The notes under the pieces are model-generated. The model was not told the DNA's origin, made no database searches, and was given only the letters and a program-made list of their open reading frames with translations. From Ornithinimicrobium cavernae (GTDB lineage: Bacteria; Actinomycetota; Actinomycetes; Actinomycetales; Dermatophilaceae): a DNA stretch of 64,000 nucleotides. How positions within the stretch are numbered: the stretch's first letter is position 1; every line of letters begins with the position of its first letter. The DNA is taken from assembly GCF_003121625.1 (NCBI RefSeq), contig NZ_QDDJ01000009.1, forward strand, positions 1 through 64,000, given 5' to 3'. A program made the translations under genes and the position numbers. Below, in pieces: positions 24,971 through 36,067 of the stretch.

Positions 24971-26293
24971 TCACTTGGTGTAGGGGACGCCCTCCGCCGC
25001 GGGTGCCCGGACTCGTCCGACGAGACCGGCGACGGCGAAGATCGTGATGACATAGGGCAGCATCGCCAGGATCTGTGAGGGCATCGGCGAGCCGATGGTG
25101 CCCAGCACGTTGCCGAGGTTCTTGGAGAAGCCGAAGAGCAGGGCTGCCACCAGGGCCCCCGTCGGGTTCCATCTGCCCAGGATCATGGCGGCCAGGGCGA
25201 TGAAGCCGTTGCCGGCCGACATCTCACGGCCGAAGGCGAGCCCGCTGCCGATCGTGAAGAACGCCCCACCCAGACCCGCGATGGCACCCCCGAGGATGCT
25301 GTTCCAGACGCGTCGCTTGTTGACGTGGATACCCACCGTGTCCGCGGCCTTGGGATGCTCACCGACCGCTCGCGTGCGCAGGCCCCAGCGGCTCCGGAAG
25401 AGCATGACCTGCAGGATGATCACGGTGGCATACATCAGGTACACCAGGATCGTCTGCCGGAACAGCACCGGGCCGACGATCGGGATCTGGCTCAGCAGCG
25501 GGATCTCGATGATCCCGAGCGGCTGGCGGGCGTTCCAGGTCTCCCGGTTGTCCGCGAGGAGCGTGGAGAAGAAGAAGCTGGTCAGTCCGAGCACCAGCGT
25601 GTTGAGCACCACGCCGATGATGATCTGGTTGACGTGGTACCTGACGGCGAACCACGCCAGCAGTGCCCCGACCAGGGCACCCGCGATCGGCGCCGCGACC
25701 AGGCCCAGGTAGGGCTGGGTCGCGAGCGAGGCCACCACCGCCGCGGCGAAGGCCCCGAAGAGGAGCTGGCCCTCGATGGCGATGTTGATGATGCCGGATC
25801 GCTCACACACGACCCCGGACATGGCCCCGAAGATGAGCGGCACCGACAGGGCGAGCGCACCGGCGAGCAGCGAGGTCACCGGGATGACCGAGGTCTTGCC
25901 CGCACCTGCCCAGGTGAGGAAGGCCACGACAAAGGACAGGCCCACGACGATGTGCAGCCACACCGGGACGGTCCGGCGAGCGGCTGTCAGCACGTACGCG
26001 TACACCGCGGCACCGGCCATGAGGACCGTCAGGACGATGATGCTCAGCAGCGACGGGACGCTGAAGTTGGGGATGGTGAACCACTGGTCGCCGTAGCGCG
26101 ACTGGAACTCGGTCGACTGGCCCCAGACACCATCGCGTCGGAACAACGTGCCCGCGAGCCCGAGGAGCGACACGGCGGCCAGCACCGCGTAGATCACCGG
26201 GATGCGGTAGGAGATCCGACCGAGGACCGGGCCGCCGGTGGGCAGGTCGTCGACGGGTGTTCCGGCGGTCACGGGGACGACGGGCGTGGTCAC
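24971..26293 (-). CDS. BMP-type nucleoside ABC transporter permease 2
   Basis: 440 residues from a GTG overlapping the preceding permease stop (GTGA). It has about ten membrane segments. GAMSGVVCERSGIINIAIEGQLLFGAF and RAVGEHPKAADTVGIHV are typical of the BmpC/NupQ permease family; the latter is the EAA-type loop that touches the ATPase. It forms the membrane channel together with the permease encoded upstream. Confidence 0.92.
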   Translation of the reverse strand: MTTPVVPVTAGTPVDDLPTGGPVLGRISYRIPVIYAVLAAVSLLGLAGTLFRRDGVWGQSTEFQSRYGDQWFTIPNFSVPSLLSIIVLTVLMAGAAVYAYVLTAARRTVPVWLHIVVGLSFVVAFLTWAGAGKTSVIPVTSLLAGALALSVPLIFGAMSGVVCERSGIINIAIEGQLLFGAFAAAVVASLATQPYLGLVAAPIAGALVGALLAWFAVRYHVNQIIIGVVLNTLVLGLTSFFFSTLLADNRETWNARQPLGIIEIPLLSQIPIVGPVLFRQTILVYLMYATVIILQVMLFRSRWGLRTRAVGEHPKAADTVGIHVNKRRVWNSILGGAIAGLGGAFFTIGSGLAFGREMSAGNGFIALAAMILGRWNPTGALVAALLFGFSKNLGNVLGTIGSPMPSQILAMLPYVITIFAVAGLVGRVRAPAAEGVPYTK

Positions 26294-27540
26294 GCTGCGG
26301 CCTCCTTGGTGGCGGCCCGGGACGCCCTGGGCGGCGCGTCAGGATCGGGGAGTCGGAAGATCGCGCGCACCAGAGGGGGCGCGGCGATGAGCAGGACGAT
26401 CACGGACTGGACCACGAAGACGATGTCGATCGGCGTCGGGGTCACCGACTGCATGAGGGTGCCGCCGGCCTGGAAGGCTCCGAAGAGGAGGCCGGCCAGG
26501 AAGGTGCCCAGCGGTCTGGATCGGCCGAGGAGCGCCACGGTGATCGCGTCGAAGCCGTAGGTCGCGGCGACACCCGCGGTCAGCGACCCGCCACCGACGA
26601 GCACCTGGGAGGTGGCGGCCAGCCCGGCGAGGGCACCGGCGATGACCATGGTCAGCACGGTGATCCGCCCCACCGACATGCCGGCGGTCCGCGCGGCGTG
26701 CGGGTTGGCTCCCGCGGCACGGATCTCGAAGCCGATCGTCGAGCGGTCCAGCAGCCACCACACGAAGATCGTGGCGAGGATGGCCACCACGAAGCCCCAG
26801 TGCAGACGGAAGGTGTTGCCCGGGAAGAGCGCGTCAGGGATCAGCGGCGGATAGGCCGCGCTGGAGTCGATCTGGGGGCTGCGCAGTCCGGTGCCGCTGG
26901 CATTGAACCTGCCGAGGGTGAGCACATAGGCGATGAGACTGACCGCGATCCAGTTCAGCATGATCGTCACGATCACCTCGTTGGCACCGGTGCGGGCCTT
27001 GAGGATGCCGGGGATGAAGCCCCAGAACGCTCCACCGAGCGCGCCGCCCAGGATGCACAGCAGCAGGTGCACCACGGGTGGGAGGTCGAAGGCGAAGCCG
27101 ACATAGGCAGCGAGGATGCCGCCCACGATGATCTGGCCCTGGGCGCCGATGTTGAACAGGCCGGCACGGAAGCCGACGGCGATGCCGAGTCCCGCCAGGA
27201 TCAGCGGGATCGCGAACGTCATCGACTCCGTGAGGGGACGGACCTTGCGGTTGAGGGTGTCGGCCTCGTAGTCGAAGACCGCACCGCGGAAGAGCGCCTT
27301 GTAGGCCTCGCTGACCGCCTCCCAGGAGGCGGCGAGGAAGTCGCTGGGCCGGGCGAAGACATAGCTGACGGTCGTGGCGACCTGCTCGTCGGCGAAGGCG
27401 ATCAGCACCCCACCGATAGCGAGGGCGATGACCACCGCCAGGAAGGAGATGACGACGTCGCCACCGACGATCTGGCGCAGGACCGACGACCCGGTCCGGG
27501 GAGACGTGGCCGCGTGGCCCGGAGTGCTCGAGTCGCTCAC
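26290..27540 (-). CDS. BMP-type nucleoside ABC transporter permease 1
   Basis: 416 residues from a GTG overlapping the ATPase stop (GTGA). Residues of note: AGLGIAVGFRAGLFNIGAQGQ, IPGILKARTGANEVIVTIMLN and IRAAGANPHAARTAGMSVGR. The last is the coupling loop of the YufP/NupP permease family. Eight or more hydrophobic helices are present. It pairs with the second permease. Confidence 0.92.
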   Translation of the reverse strand: MSDSSTPGHAATSPRTGSSVLRQIVGGDVVISFLAVVIALAIGGVLIAFADEQVATTVSYVFARPSDFLAASWEAVSEAYKALFRGAVFDYEADTLNRKVRPLTESMTFAIPLILAGLGIAVGFRAGLFNIGAQGQIIVGGILAAYVGFAFDLPPVVHLLLCILGGALGGAFWGFIPGILKARTGANEVIVTIMLNWIAVSLIAYVLTLGRFNASGTGLRSPQIDSSAAYPPLIPDALFPGNTFRLHWGFVVAILATIFVWWLLDRSTIGFEIRAAGANPHAARTAGMSVGRITVLTMVIAGALAGLAATSQVLVGGGSLTAGVAATYGFDAITVALLGRSRPLGTFLAGLLFGAFQAGGTLMQSVTPTPIDIVFVVQSVIVLLIAAPPLVRAIFRLPDPDAPPRASRAATKEAAA

Positions 27541-29132
27541 GTCAGGTCCTTCCCCTCGGCCGCGGCGTCGGCGCTGGCGAGCACGGACCGGTGACCGGCC
27601 GCCTGCTGCACAGCGTCCTCCAGCGGCACACCGGCCATCATCAGGCCGAGCGCATCGCGGTTGATGCCGTCTGCTCCGGCCTCGGCGGCGTCGATGATGC
27701 CGACGATCCGGCCGCGGTACATCACGGCGACCCGGTCGGCCAGGGCGAGCACCTCGTCGAGCTCGGTGGAGACGATGATCACCGGTGTCCCCTGGTCGCG
27801 CTCGGCGACGATCCGTTTGTGCACGAACTCGATCGAGCCGACATCCAGGCCGCGGGTCGGTTGGGAGGCGACCAGGAGGCGTAGCGGACGGGACATCTCC
27901 CTGGCCAGGACCACCTTCTGCGCGTTGCCCCCGGAGAGGGTGGAGATCGGGTCGTCGATGTGCGTGAGCCGCACGTCGAACTCCTTGGTGCGGGCCTCGG
28001 CGTTCTGCGCGATCCGGTCGAGGTTCAGCGAGACACCCCGGGAGAACTCGTCCGTGGAGTAGAGGTCCAGCACCAGGTTCTCGGCGATCGAGAAGCTGGC
28101 GACCACGCCGTCGGTGGACCGGTCCTCCGGCACGAACCCGAGCCCCGACCGCAGGCGCTGCCGGACGGTCCTGCCCAGCAGCTCCTCCCCGTCGAGGCTC
28201 ACAGAACCGGCTGCGGCCTCCTCGATCCCGAGGATCACTTCCGCGAGCTCGGTCTGCCCGTTGCCCTGCACGCCGGCGATGGCCAGGATCTCGCCGCCGT
28301 TGACCTCGAAGGTGACGCGGTCCACGACGGGTGTGGACCCGTTGAGGACGGTGAGGTCCGAGACGACCAGCCCGTGGTCACGCACCTCTGCAGGGGACTT
28401 CTCGACTGAGAGGTTCACCGATCGACCCACCATCAGCGAGGCGAGCTCGGTCTCGGTGGACTCCGGGCTGGCCTCCCCCACGACCTTGCCACGCCGGATG
28501 ACGGTGATGCGGTCGGCGACCGCCCGCACCTCACGCAGCTTGTGCGTGATGAACACGATGGAGGTGCCGGCCGCCTTGAGCTCGCCCATGATCTTGATGA
28601 GCTCGTCGGTCTCCTGCGGGGTGAGGACGGCTGTCGGCTCGTCCAGGATCAGGATCTGCGCATCGCGGGACAGTGCCTTGATGATCTCGACCCGCTGCTG
28701 CACACCGACCGGCAGGTCCTCGATGAGGGCGTCCGGGTCGACGTCGAAGCCGAACCGTTCGGAGATCTCCTGCACCTTGCGGCGCGCGGAGGCAAGGTCG
28801 AGGATCCCCGCCGGTCCGGCGGGCTCGTAGCCGAGCGCGACCGACTCGGCCACGGTGAACACCGGGACGAGCATGAAGTGCTGGTGCACCATGCCGATGC
28901 CCGCGCGAACCGCATCGCCGGGACCTGGAAAGGTGACCGGCTCGTCGTCCAGGAGGATCTGGCCGTCGTCGGGGTCATAGAGGCCGTAGAGCACGTTCAT
29001 CAGGGTGCTCTTGCCGGCCCCGTTCTCACCCAGGAGGGCGTGGATCTCGCCGGGTTCGACGATGAGGTCGATGTGGTCGTTGGCCACCAGCGATCCGAAG
29101 ACCTTGGTGATCCCGCGCAGTTCGAGCTTCAT
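27537..29132 (-). CDS. BMP-type nucleoside ABC transporter ATPase (two ATPase domains)
   Basis: 531 residues containing two ABC domains. Domain 1 has GENGAGKST (about residue 36), DLPVGVQQRVEIIKAL and ILILDEPTAVL. Domain 2 lacks a classical Walker A; it has GVQGNGQTELAEV in its place, then LSGGNAQKVVLAREM and the weak Walker B LLVASQPTRGLD. This uneven pair is normal for NupO/YufO-type importers. It is separated from the binding-protein gene by a strong 15-bp hairpin. Confidence 0.93.
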   Translation of the reverse strand: MKLELRGITKVFGSLVANDHIDLIVEPGEIHALLGENGAGKSTLMNVLYGLYDPDDGQILLDDEPVTFPGPGDAVRAGIGMVHQHFMLVPVFTVAESVALGYEPAGPAGILDLASARRKVQEISERFGFDVDPDALIEDLPVGVQQRVEIIKALSRDAQILILDEPTAVLTPQETDELIKIMGELKAAGTSIVFITHKLREVRAVADRITVIRRGKVVGEASPESTETELASLMVGRSVNLSVEKSPAEVRDHGLVVSDLTVLNGSTPVVDRVTFEVNGGEILAIAGVQGNGQTELAEVILGIEEAAAGSVSLDGEELLGRTVRQRLRSGLGFVPEDRSTDGVVASFSIAENLVLDLYSTDEFSRGVSLNLDRIAQNAEARTKEFDVRLTHIDDPISTLSGGNAQKVVLAREMSRPLRLLVASQPTRGLDVGSIEFVHKRIVAERDQGTPVIIVSTELDEVLALADRVAVMYRGRIVGIIDAAEAGADGINRDALGLMMAGVPLEDAVQQAAGHRSVLASADAAAEGKDLT

Positions 29133-29168
29133 CGCTCCTCGGCTCTATCGGTGTGGTTGCGGGACAGC

Positions 29169-29202
29169 GTAGCGGCCCAGCCAGAGGTGGCTGGGCCGCT
29201 AC
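29169..29202 (-). terminator. 15-bp perfect hairpin, probable attenuator within the nucleoside transporter operon
   Basis: GTAGCGGCCCAGCCA pairs perfectly with TGGCTGGGCCGCTAC around a GAGG loop, between the binding-protein stop and the ATPase start. No T-run follows. Such hairpins usually lower downstream transcription or stabilise the upstream message, giving excess binding protein. Confidence 0.7.
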
Positions 29203-29235
29203 AGCGGAGGTTGTGGCCCTTCCGTACGCGGTGCG

Positions 29236-30387
29236 TCAGGGGGCGTTGGGCGACTCGATCACGAGCTCGCCGGACTTGATCTGCTCCTCGTACTCCGCCA
29301 GCTTGTCCTTCAGCTCCTGCGGGACCGCGTCCTCGAAGTCGTAGAACGGAGCCAGGCTGACTCCACCGTTCTCCAGGGTGCCGACGTAGGGCTCGTTGGT
29401 GAACGATCCCTCGACGCTCTCCTGGATCGTGGCCTCCACGGCCGGACCCATGTCCTTGAGCACGGAGGTGAGGATCAGGTCGCCGTACTCGGTCGTCACG
29501 TAGCCGTCCGAGTCGACCCAGATCAGCTTGGTGTCGGTGCCCTCGGCGACGGAGGCGGTGCCCAGGCCGACCGGGCCGGCGACCGGCATGATGATGTCCG
29601 CGCCCTGGGAGATGAACTGCTCACCCAGCGAGGCGCCCTGGGACTGGTCGTCGAAGGAGTTGGCGAAGGAGCCGTTCTGCGCCTCCTTGTCCCAGCCCAG
29701 GAGCTCCACGGCGGTGCCGTTGTCCTCGTTGTACTGGTTGACGCCGTCGGAGAAGCCGTCCATGAAGATCTGGACCGAGGGGATCGGCAGGCCGCCGTAG
29801 GTCGCAACCTTGTCCGTCTCGGTCATCCCTGCGGCCAGGTAGCCGGCAAGGAACGCCGCCTCGGAGGTGTTGAAGAGGATCGGCTTGCCGTTGTCGAGCT
29901 CGACCGGGGCGAAGTTCTCGTCGGAGAAGCCGGAGTCGAGCAGACCGAAGGTCGTCTCCGGGTTGGCCTCGGCGGCGGCCTGGATGGCGTCCTCCAGGAG
30001 GAAACCCACCCCGATGACGAAGTCACAGTCCTGCTGGACCATGGCGTCGATGTTGGGGCCGAACTCGGCGTCGGAGTTGGACTCCGCCTCGGCCTTGGTG
30101 ATGCCCAGGTTCTTCTCGGCGGCGAGCAGGCCCGAGTAGGCACCCTGGTTGAACGACTGGTCGTCAAACCCACCGGCGTCAGAAACCATGCACGCCTTGA
30201 AGTCCGCGTTGTCGCCGCCAGCAGCGGCGGTCTCACCCTCGCTGTCGCCGGTCTCGGTGCCACCGTCACCGCCCGCGGTGCTGCCGGCGTCAGGGGTGGT
30301 CTCGGTTTCCTCGCTCGGGGCCTCGCCACACGCAGCAAGAACCATGACGGCGGCCGCACTCACAGCGGCGATCTTGAAGACCCGCAC
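29236..30387 (-). CDS. BMP-family nucleoside-binding lipoprotein
   Basis: 383 residues from GTG behind GAAGGAG. The signal peptide ends in the lipobox LAAC (Cys about residue 20), then an acidic Thr/Gly/Glu linker (about 22-60), then the BMP fold: DAGGFDDQSFNQGAYSGL, DFVIGVGFLLEDAIQ, EAAFLAGYLAAGMT and GYVTTEYGDLILTSVLKDMG. This family (Tp PnrA, BmpA) binds purine and other nucleosides. A TTGACA box at 30462-30457 could be the -35 of its promoter, though no well-spaced -10 is evident. Confidence 0.93.
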   Translation of the reverse strand: MRVFKIAAVSAAAVMVLAACGEAPSEETETTPDAGSTAGGDGGTETGDSEGETAAAGGDNADFKACMVSDAGGFDDQSFNQGAYSGLLAAEKNLGITKAEAESNSDAEFGPNIDAMVQQDCDFVIGVGFLLEDAIQAAAEANPETTFGLLDSGFSDENFAPVELDNGKPILFNTSEAAFLAGYLAAGMTETDKVATYGGLPIPSVQIFMDGFSDGVNQYNEDNGTAVELLGWDKEAQNGSFANSFDDQSQGASLGEQFISQGADIIMPVAGPVGLGTASVAEGTDTKLIWVDSDGYVTTEYGDLILTSVLKDMGPAVEATIQESVEGSFTNEPYVGTLENGGVSLAPFYDFEDAVPQELKDKLAEYEEQIKSGELVIESPNAP

Positions 30388-30500
30388 GGGGCACTCCTTC
30401 GGGTATGGGGACGTAGATCACGCGAATGCTACCCCGTGGTAGGCACGCCGGAACCCTGTCAAGTCACCAGATGGCCAGATGGTGTCCGATTCGTGACCTT

Positions 30501-30516
30501 GGGGTGTCCGCACCCC
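30501..30516 (-). terminator. Short hairpin after the amidohydrolase gene
   Basis: GGGGTG, loop TCCG, CACCCC lies 10 bases after the amidohydrolase stop. The stem has only six base pairs and no T-run, so it is a weak candidate. Confidence 0.35.
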
Positions 30517-30526
30517 CTGCGACCCG

Positions 30527-31768
30527 CTAGACGAGACCGTCCGGACCGACCGAGCTGAGGACGGAGGCGGCGAGGAACTTGCCCGCGATGACCACCGACT
30601 CCTCGTCGACGACGAGGTCACCCTGGTGCAGCTCGTGGGTCTCGCCGCCGGGCGTGCGGGTGCCCAGCCGCGCCATCGCCCCGGGGACGTCGGTGAGCAG
30701 CCACCCCAGGTCCTCCCCACCCAGTGACTGCCTGGTCGGCACCACCGCCGCGGGGCCGAACACCGCACCGGCGGCGGCCGTCATCGCCGAGATGGCCGCG
30801 GGGTCGTTGTCGACCGGTGGGACCCCTCTGACGTGCCGGACCTCCGCGCGCACCCCGTAGGGGCTCACGACGGCGTGCACGATCTCCTCGATCAGCGGCC
30901 CGGTGGTCGACCAGGTCTCTGAGTCCAGCATCCGCAGCGTCCCGACGCACTCTCCGCGCGAGGGGATCACGTTGGCGACTGCGCCGGCGCGGACGGCCCC
31001 CCACACCAGAGCGGTGCCGGAGCGCGGGTCCAACCGACGCGACAGTGCGGCAGGCACATCCGTGAGGACCTTGCCCAGGGCGAACGTCAGGTCCTGGGTC
31101 AGGTGCGGGCGGGAGGTATGGCCGCCCCGGCCGGTCAGCGTCACGTGGACGGAGTCGGACGCCGCGGTGACGGGCCCCACCTTGAGACCGATCGTGCCCA
31201 CGTCGATCGACGGGTCGCAGTGGACCGCCAGGACGCGGTGGACCCCCTTCATCCACCCGTCCTCGACCACCTTGAGGGCGCCGCCCGGGATCGACTCCTC
31301 GGCCGGCTGGAAGATCAACCGGACGCCGACCGACATCACCTCTAGGCGTTCCTGCAGGGTGGCCAGCGCGAGTCCGGCCCCGAGAACGCCCACGGTGTGC
31401 ACGTCGTGGCCGCAGGCGTGGCACACGCCCTGCTGCCGCGAGGCGAAGGGCAGGCCCGTCTCCTCCTCCACCGGCAGTGCGTCGAGGTCGGCCCGCAGGG
31501 CGATCCGGACGCGCGGCTCCGCCGCACCGAAGTCCGCGACGGCACCGCTGCCGGGCATGGCACGCACCGGCACGCCCGCAGCCTCGAGGCGTTCGATGAC
31601 CACCGACGTGGTCCGGTGCTCCTGCCAGGACACCTCGGGGTGGGCGTGGAGGTCGCGGCGCAGCGCGAGCAGCTCGTCGCGACGGGACTCCACGGCAGCC
31701 ACGACGTCCTCGATGAGGTCGTCGGTCGCGGGGACGGGGGCGGCGGGTGGGGTCTCGTGCAGCGTCAC
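30527..31768 (-). CDS. M20-family amidohydrolase (IAA-amino acid hydrolase-like)
   Basis: 413 residues from GTG. Metal-binding features of M20D peptidases are present: HAHPEVSWQEHRT (about 41-53), VCHACGHDVHTVG (Cys/His/Asp cluster near residue 111), IFQPAEESIPGG (catalytic Glu pair near 154) and a C-terminal THELHQGD. Such enzymes hydrolyse N-acyl amino acids or related amides. It lies upstream of the nucleoside transporter genes in the same orientation, but a hairpin and a possible separate promoter intervene, so its part in nucleoside use is doubtful. Confidence 0.9.
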   Translation of the reverse strand: MTLHETPPAAPVPATDDLIEDVVAAVESRRDELLALRRDLHAHPEVSWQEHRTTSVVIERLEAAGVPVRAMPGSGAVADFGAAEPRVRIALRADLDALPVEEETGLPFASRQQGVCHACGHDVHTVGVLGAGLALATLQERLEVMSVGVRLIFQPAEESIPGGALKVVEDGWMKGVHRVLAVHCDPSIDVGTIGLKVGPVTAASDSVHVTLTGRGGHTSRPHLTQDLTFALGKVLTDVPAALSRRLDPRSGTALVWGAVRAGAVANVIPSRGECVGTLRMLDSETWSTTGPLIEEIVHAVVSPYGVRAEVRHVRGVPPVDNDPAAISAMTAAAGAVFGPAAVVPTRQSLGGEDLGWLLTDVPGAMARLGTRTPGGETHELHQGDLVVDEESVVIAGKFLAASVLSSVGPDGLV

Positions 31769-31851
31769 GCGGGTCTGGTCCTGGGGTCGTGGTGGATCGG
31801 GGGCCGGTAGGCCACGTTACCCGTAGCGGCCGGAACGGAGGGGGTTGCGCC

Positions 31852-33435
<1,584 letters not shown>

Positions 33436-33439
33436 GGGG

Positions 33440-36064
33440 TCAGGGTACTGGTCGCCGCTCGCCGGCCGACCGGACTGCCGGCGGCTCCTCCGTGGTCAGG
33501 GCGGCCAGTCCGTGGGCGAACGCGTCCTCGAGCGTCCGGTCGGCACCCGCACCGACCGCGGCCTCCCACGCCTCACCCAGCCGGTCGCGCGCCGGCGCCA
33601 GCAGCCGCTCGAGGCGCTCCAGATCCGGGCCGACGCGCGGCAGGACCGCAGCATCACGCCCGCTGCGGGCGGCGCCCACGAGGGCTGCTGCCACGTCATC
33701 CAGCTGCCTGGCGACGCAGACGCACGCCAGGTTCTCGACCACCTCCAGCGAGAGGTCCGTGTCGCCCAGCTCCAGGGCGGCCGTGCCGTGCTCGCGGAGC
33801 ACCCGGCCGGCGCCGGCGCTGTCGCCGGCGACCAGGAGTGCCGTGGCGATGTTCACGTGATCGGCGAAGATGCCCCAGGGGTCACCCAGCGTGGTGTCCA
33901 GCTCCAGCACCTCCCGGAAGAGACGCAGCGACTCCTGCGGGTCGCCGAGGTCCAGCTCGAGCAGGGCCAGGTTGGACTTGGCGTTGACCTGTAGCTGCGG
34001 GTTCGCTGACCTGCTCGCCAGCACGATGGCCTCCCGGAACAGGACTCCGGCCTCACGTGCGTCACCCTGTACGCGCCGGGCGAGCGCCAGGCTGTTGAGG
34101 GCCACCGAGGTCCGGTCGGTGTCTCCGGCCGAGCGCCAGGCTGCAAGGGTGCGGCGCAGCATGCTCTCTGCCTCCGCCACCCTTCCCTGCTGCATCAGCA
34201 TGATCGCCACGCCGTGCAGTGCCCGGTTGACCACGGGCCCGTCCAGCCCCGCCGAGGCGCGCTGCACCTGCGAGAGCCAGCGCGCGCCCTCGGTGGCGTA
34301 GCCGCACGAGTACCAGTAGAACGACAGGTCGGCACAGAGCCGCAGACCCGTGGCCGCGTCCGGACTGTCGGGCTCCAGCGCGTGCTCCAGCACCCGACGG
34401 AACAGCGGGTGGCGGCGCCCGAGCTGGTCCCGCGCGCTGAGGTGACGAGGGCTGCGCAGACCGGCAGCGACCTCCTCGACCCAACCGCGCACGTGCTCGG
34501 CCAGCCGGGAGCGCACCACAATCTGCTCGTCGGGGTCGTCGGCAAGACGGTGGGCAGCGTAGGTGCCGATCACGTGCAGCAATCGGAACTCGGGCTCGCC
34601 CCCGGGGGCCTCCACCGTCCGGACCAGGCTGGCCTCCACCAGGTCGAGCAGCTGGTCGATCGCCTCGTCCTCCGCCACGTCGAGCACTGCTGCCGCGTCG
34701 CCCACGCCGAACCCGCCGGCGAGGGCGCCGAGGCGGCGGAACGCGGTCGCGCCCGCCGGAGACAGCAGGTGGTAGCTCCAGTCGAGCACCGCGGTCAGCG
34801 ATCGCTGGCGTTCGGGCACATCATGGGCGCGGCTGCGCAGGTCCAACCCGCCGGAGAACCGGTCCAGCATGGCTCGGGGTGTCAGGAGCTGGCCACGTGC
34901 CGCGAGGAGCTCGATCGCCAGGGGAAGCCCGTCGACCCGCTCGCACAGCTGACGCACCACGGCCCGGTCGGCCACGTGGTCCGGACGGACAGTGGCCAGC
35001 CGCTGGAGGAAGAGCTCGACCGCGTCATCCGGACCGAGCGGCGGCACCGGCACGAGCCGCTCCCCCACGACGTGGACCGGACGCCGTGAGGTCAGCAGCA
35101 GCTCCGGGGCAAGCGTCCGGTTCAGCAGCTGCGTGATCACCTGGTGGATGTCAGGCAGCTGCTCGAGGTTGTCGAGGACGAGGAGCAGGTCCCGGTCGCG
35201 CAGCCACGCCAACAGGTCGCCGCGCTCGCGCTCGGAGGCCGGGATCCCGGTGGCGTCGGCGATGGCTGTCCACACGTCCTCGGTGCTGCGCGTCTCGGCC
35301 AGACCGACGTAGAACACTCCGTCACGGACCCGTTCGGCGCAGCGCTCGGCCACGGCGATGGCCAGGCGGGTCTTGCCCACGCCACCGGGGCCGAGGAGTG
35401 TGACGAGTCGGAGGTCGCTGTCGAGCAGGAGACGGGCCACGTCACCCACCAGGTCCTCGCGCGCCACCAGCGGCGTGGCTGGGCGCGGGAGGCTCGCGGG
35501 GGCGCCCATGGTGCGCACCGGGCGGTCCTCCTCCACCAGGTCGGGGACCACGAGCCTGAGCAGGTGCTCGGGCTCGCTGATGTCCTTGAGACGGTGCCGG
35601 CCGAGGTCCCGGACGGTGGCACTGACCTGGCCCTCAGCGAGGGCCCAGGTCGCCGGGGTCAGCACGATCTGACCTCCGTTGGCTGCCGCTGCCACCCGGG
35701 CGGCCCGATGGACGTCCATGCCGATATAGCCGTCCTCGTGCCGGTCCGGCTCGCCGGTGTGCAGGCCCATCCGGACCCGGAGGTGGCCGCCGCCCCCGAC
35801 CGTCACATCCCGCAGGGCACGTTGCGCCTCGATCGCGGCCCGCACCGCCTCGCCCGCGGAGGCGAACACCACGTAGAAGCTGTCGCCCTCGGTGCCCATC
35901 TCGTGCCCGTGGTGCGTCTGCACGGCACGACGGATGATCCGCCGCTGCTCCGAGAGGACCTCGCGGTAGCCGGCACCGAGCCGGTGGAGCAGCTGGGTCG
36001 AACCCTCGATGTCGCTGAAGAGCATGGTGATCGTGCCCTCGGGCAACCCCGGGCCGGTCGACAA
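33440..36064 (-). CDS. Class III cyclase-like domain fused to STAND-type ATPase and TPR repeats
   Basis: 874 residues from a TTG behind a GGGGAG that overlaps the previous stop. Residues about 10-170 are a class III nucleotide cyclase domain: both metal Asp residues are present (FSDIEG Asp18 and GD Asp61), but the adenine-selecting Lys is Gly (position 57) and the transition-state Asn is His (DVHRAARV), so catalysis is uncertain. From about 200 a STAND/NB-ARC ATPase follows, with Walker [10 protein letters not shown] and Walker [15 protein letters not shown]-like helices fill about 560-840. There is no LuxR helix-turn-helix, unlike Mycobacterium Rv0386-type relatives. Confidence 0.85.
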   Translation of the reverse strand: MSTGPGLPEGTITMLFSDIEGSTQLLHRLGAGYREVLSEQRRIIRRAVQTHHGHEMGTEGDSFYVVFASAGEAVRAAIEAQRALRDVTVGGGGHLRVRMGLHTGEPDRHEDGYIGMDVHRAARVAAAANGGQIVLTPATWALAEGQVSATVRDLGRHRLKDISEPEHLLRLVVPDLVEEDRPVRTMGAPASLPRPATPLVAREDLVGDVARLLLDSDLRLVTLLGPGGVGKTRLAIAVAERCAERVRDGVFYVGLAETRSTEDVWTAIADATGIPASERERGDLLAWLRDRDLLLVLDNLEQLPDIHQVITQLLNRTLAPELLLTSRRPVHVVGERLVPVPPLGPDDAVELFLQRLATVRPDHVADRAVVRQLCERVDGLPLAIELLAARGQLLTPRAMLDRFSGGLDLRSRAHDVPERQRSLTAVLDWSYHLLSPAGATAFRRLGALAGGFGVGDAAAVLDVAEDEAIDQLLDLVEASLVRTVEAPGGEPEFRLLHVIGTYAAHRLADDPDEQIVVRSRLAEHVRGWVEEVAAGLRSPRHLSARDQLGRRHPLFRRVLEHALEPDSPDAATGLRLCADLSFYWYSCGYATEGARWLSQVQRASAGLDGPVVNRALHGVAIMLMQQGRVAEAESMLRRTLAAWRSAGDTDRTSVALNSLALARRVQGDAREAGVLFREAIVLASRSANPQLQVNAKSNLALLELDLGDPQESLRLFREVLELDTTLGDPWGIFADHVNIATALLVAGDSAGAGRVLREHGTAALELGDTDLSLEVVENLACVCVARQLDDVAAALVGAARSGRDAAVLPRVGPDLERLERLLAPARDRLGEAWEAAVGAGADRTLEDAFAHGLAALTTEEPPAVRSAGERRPVP
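33442..33447 (-). promoter_or_regulatory. Candidate -10 box of a leaderless promoter for the mutase gene
   Basis: TACCCT on the minus strand lies 6 nt before the ATG at 33435, overlapping the stop of the upstream gene. This is the spacing of leaderless actinobacterial promoters. Confidence 0.45.
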
Positions 36065-36067
36065 GGG

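Noticed and set aside
33436-33439. Cobalamin riboswitch before the mutase gene
   Set aside because: Only 4 bases separate the genes and none of the conserved B12-box elements was seen nearby.
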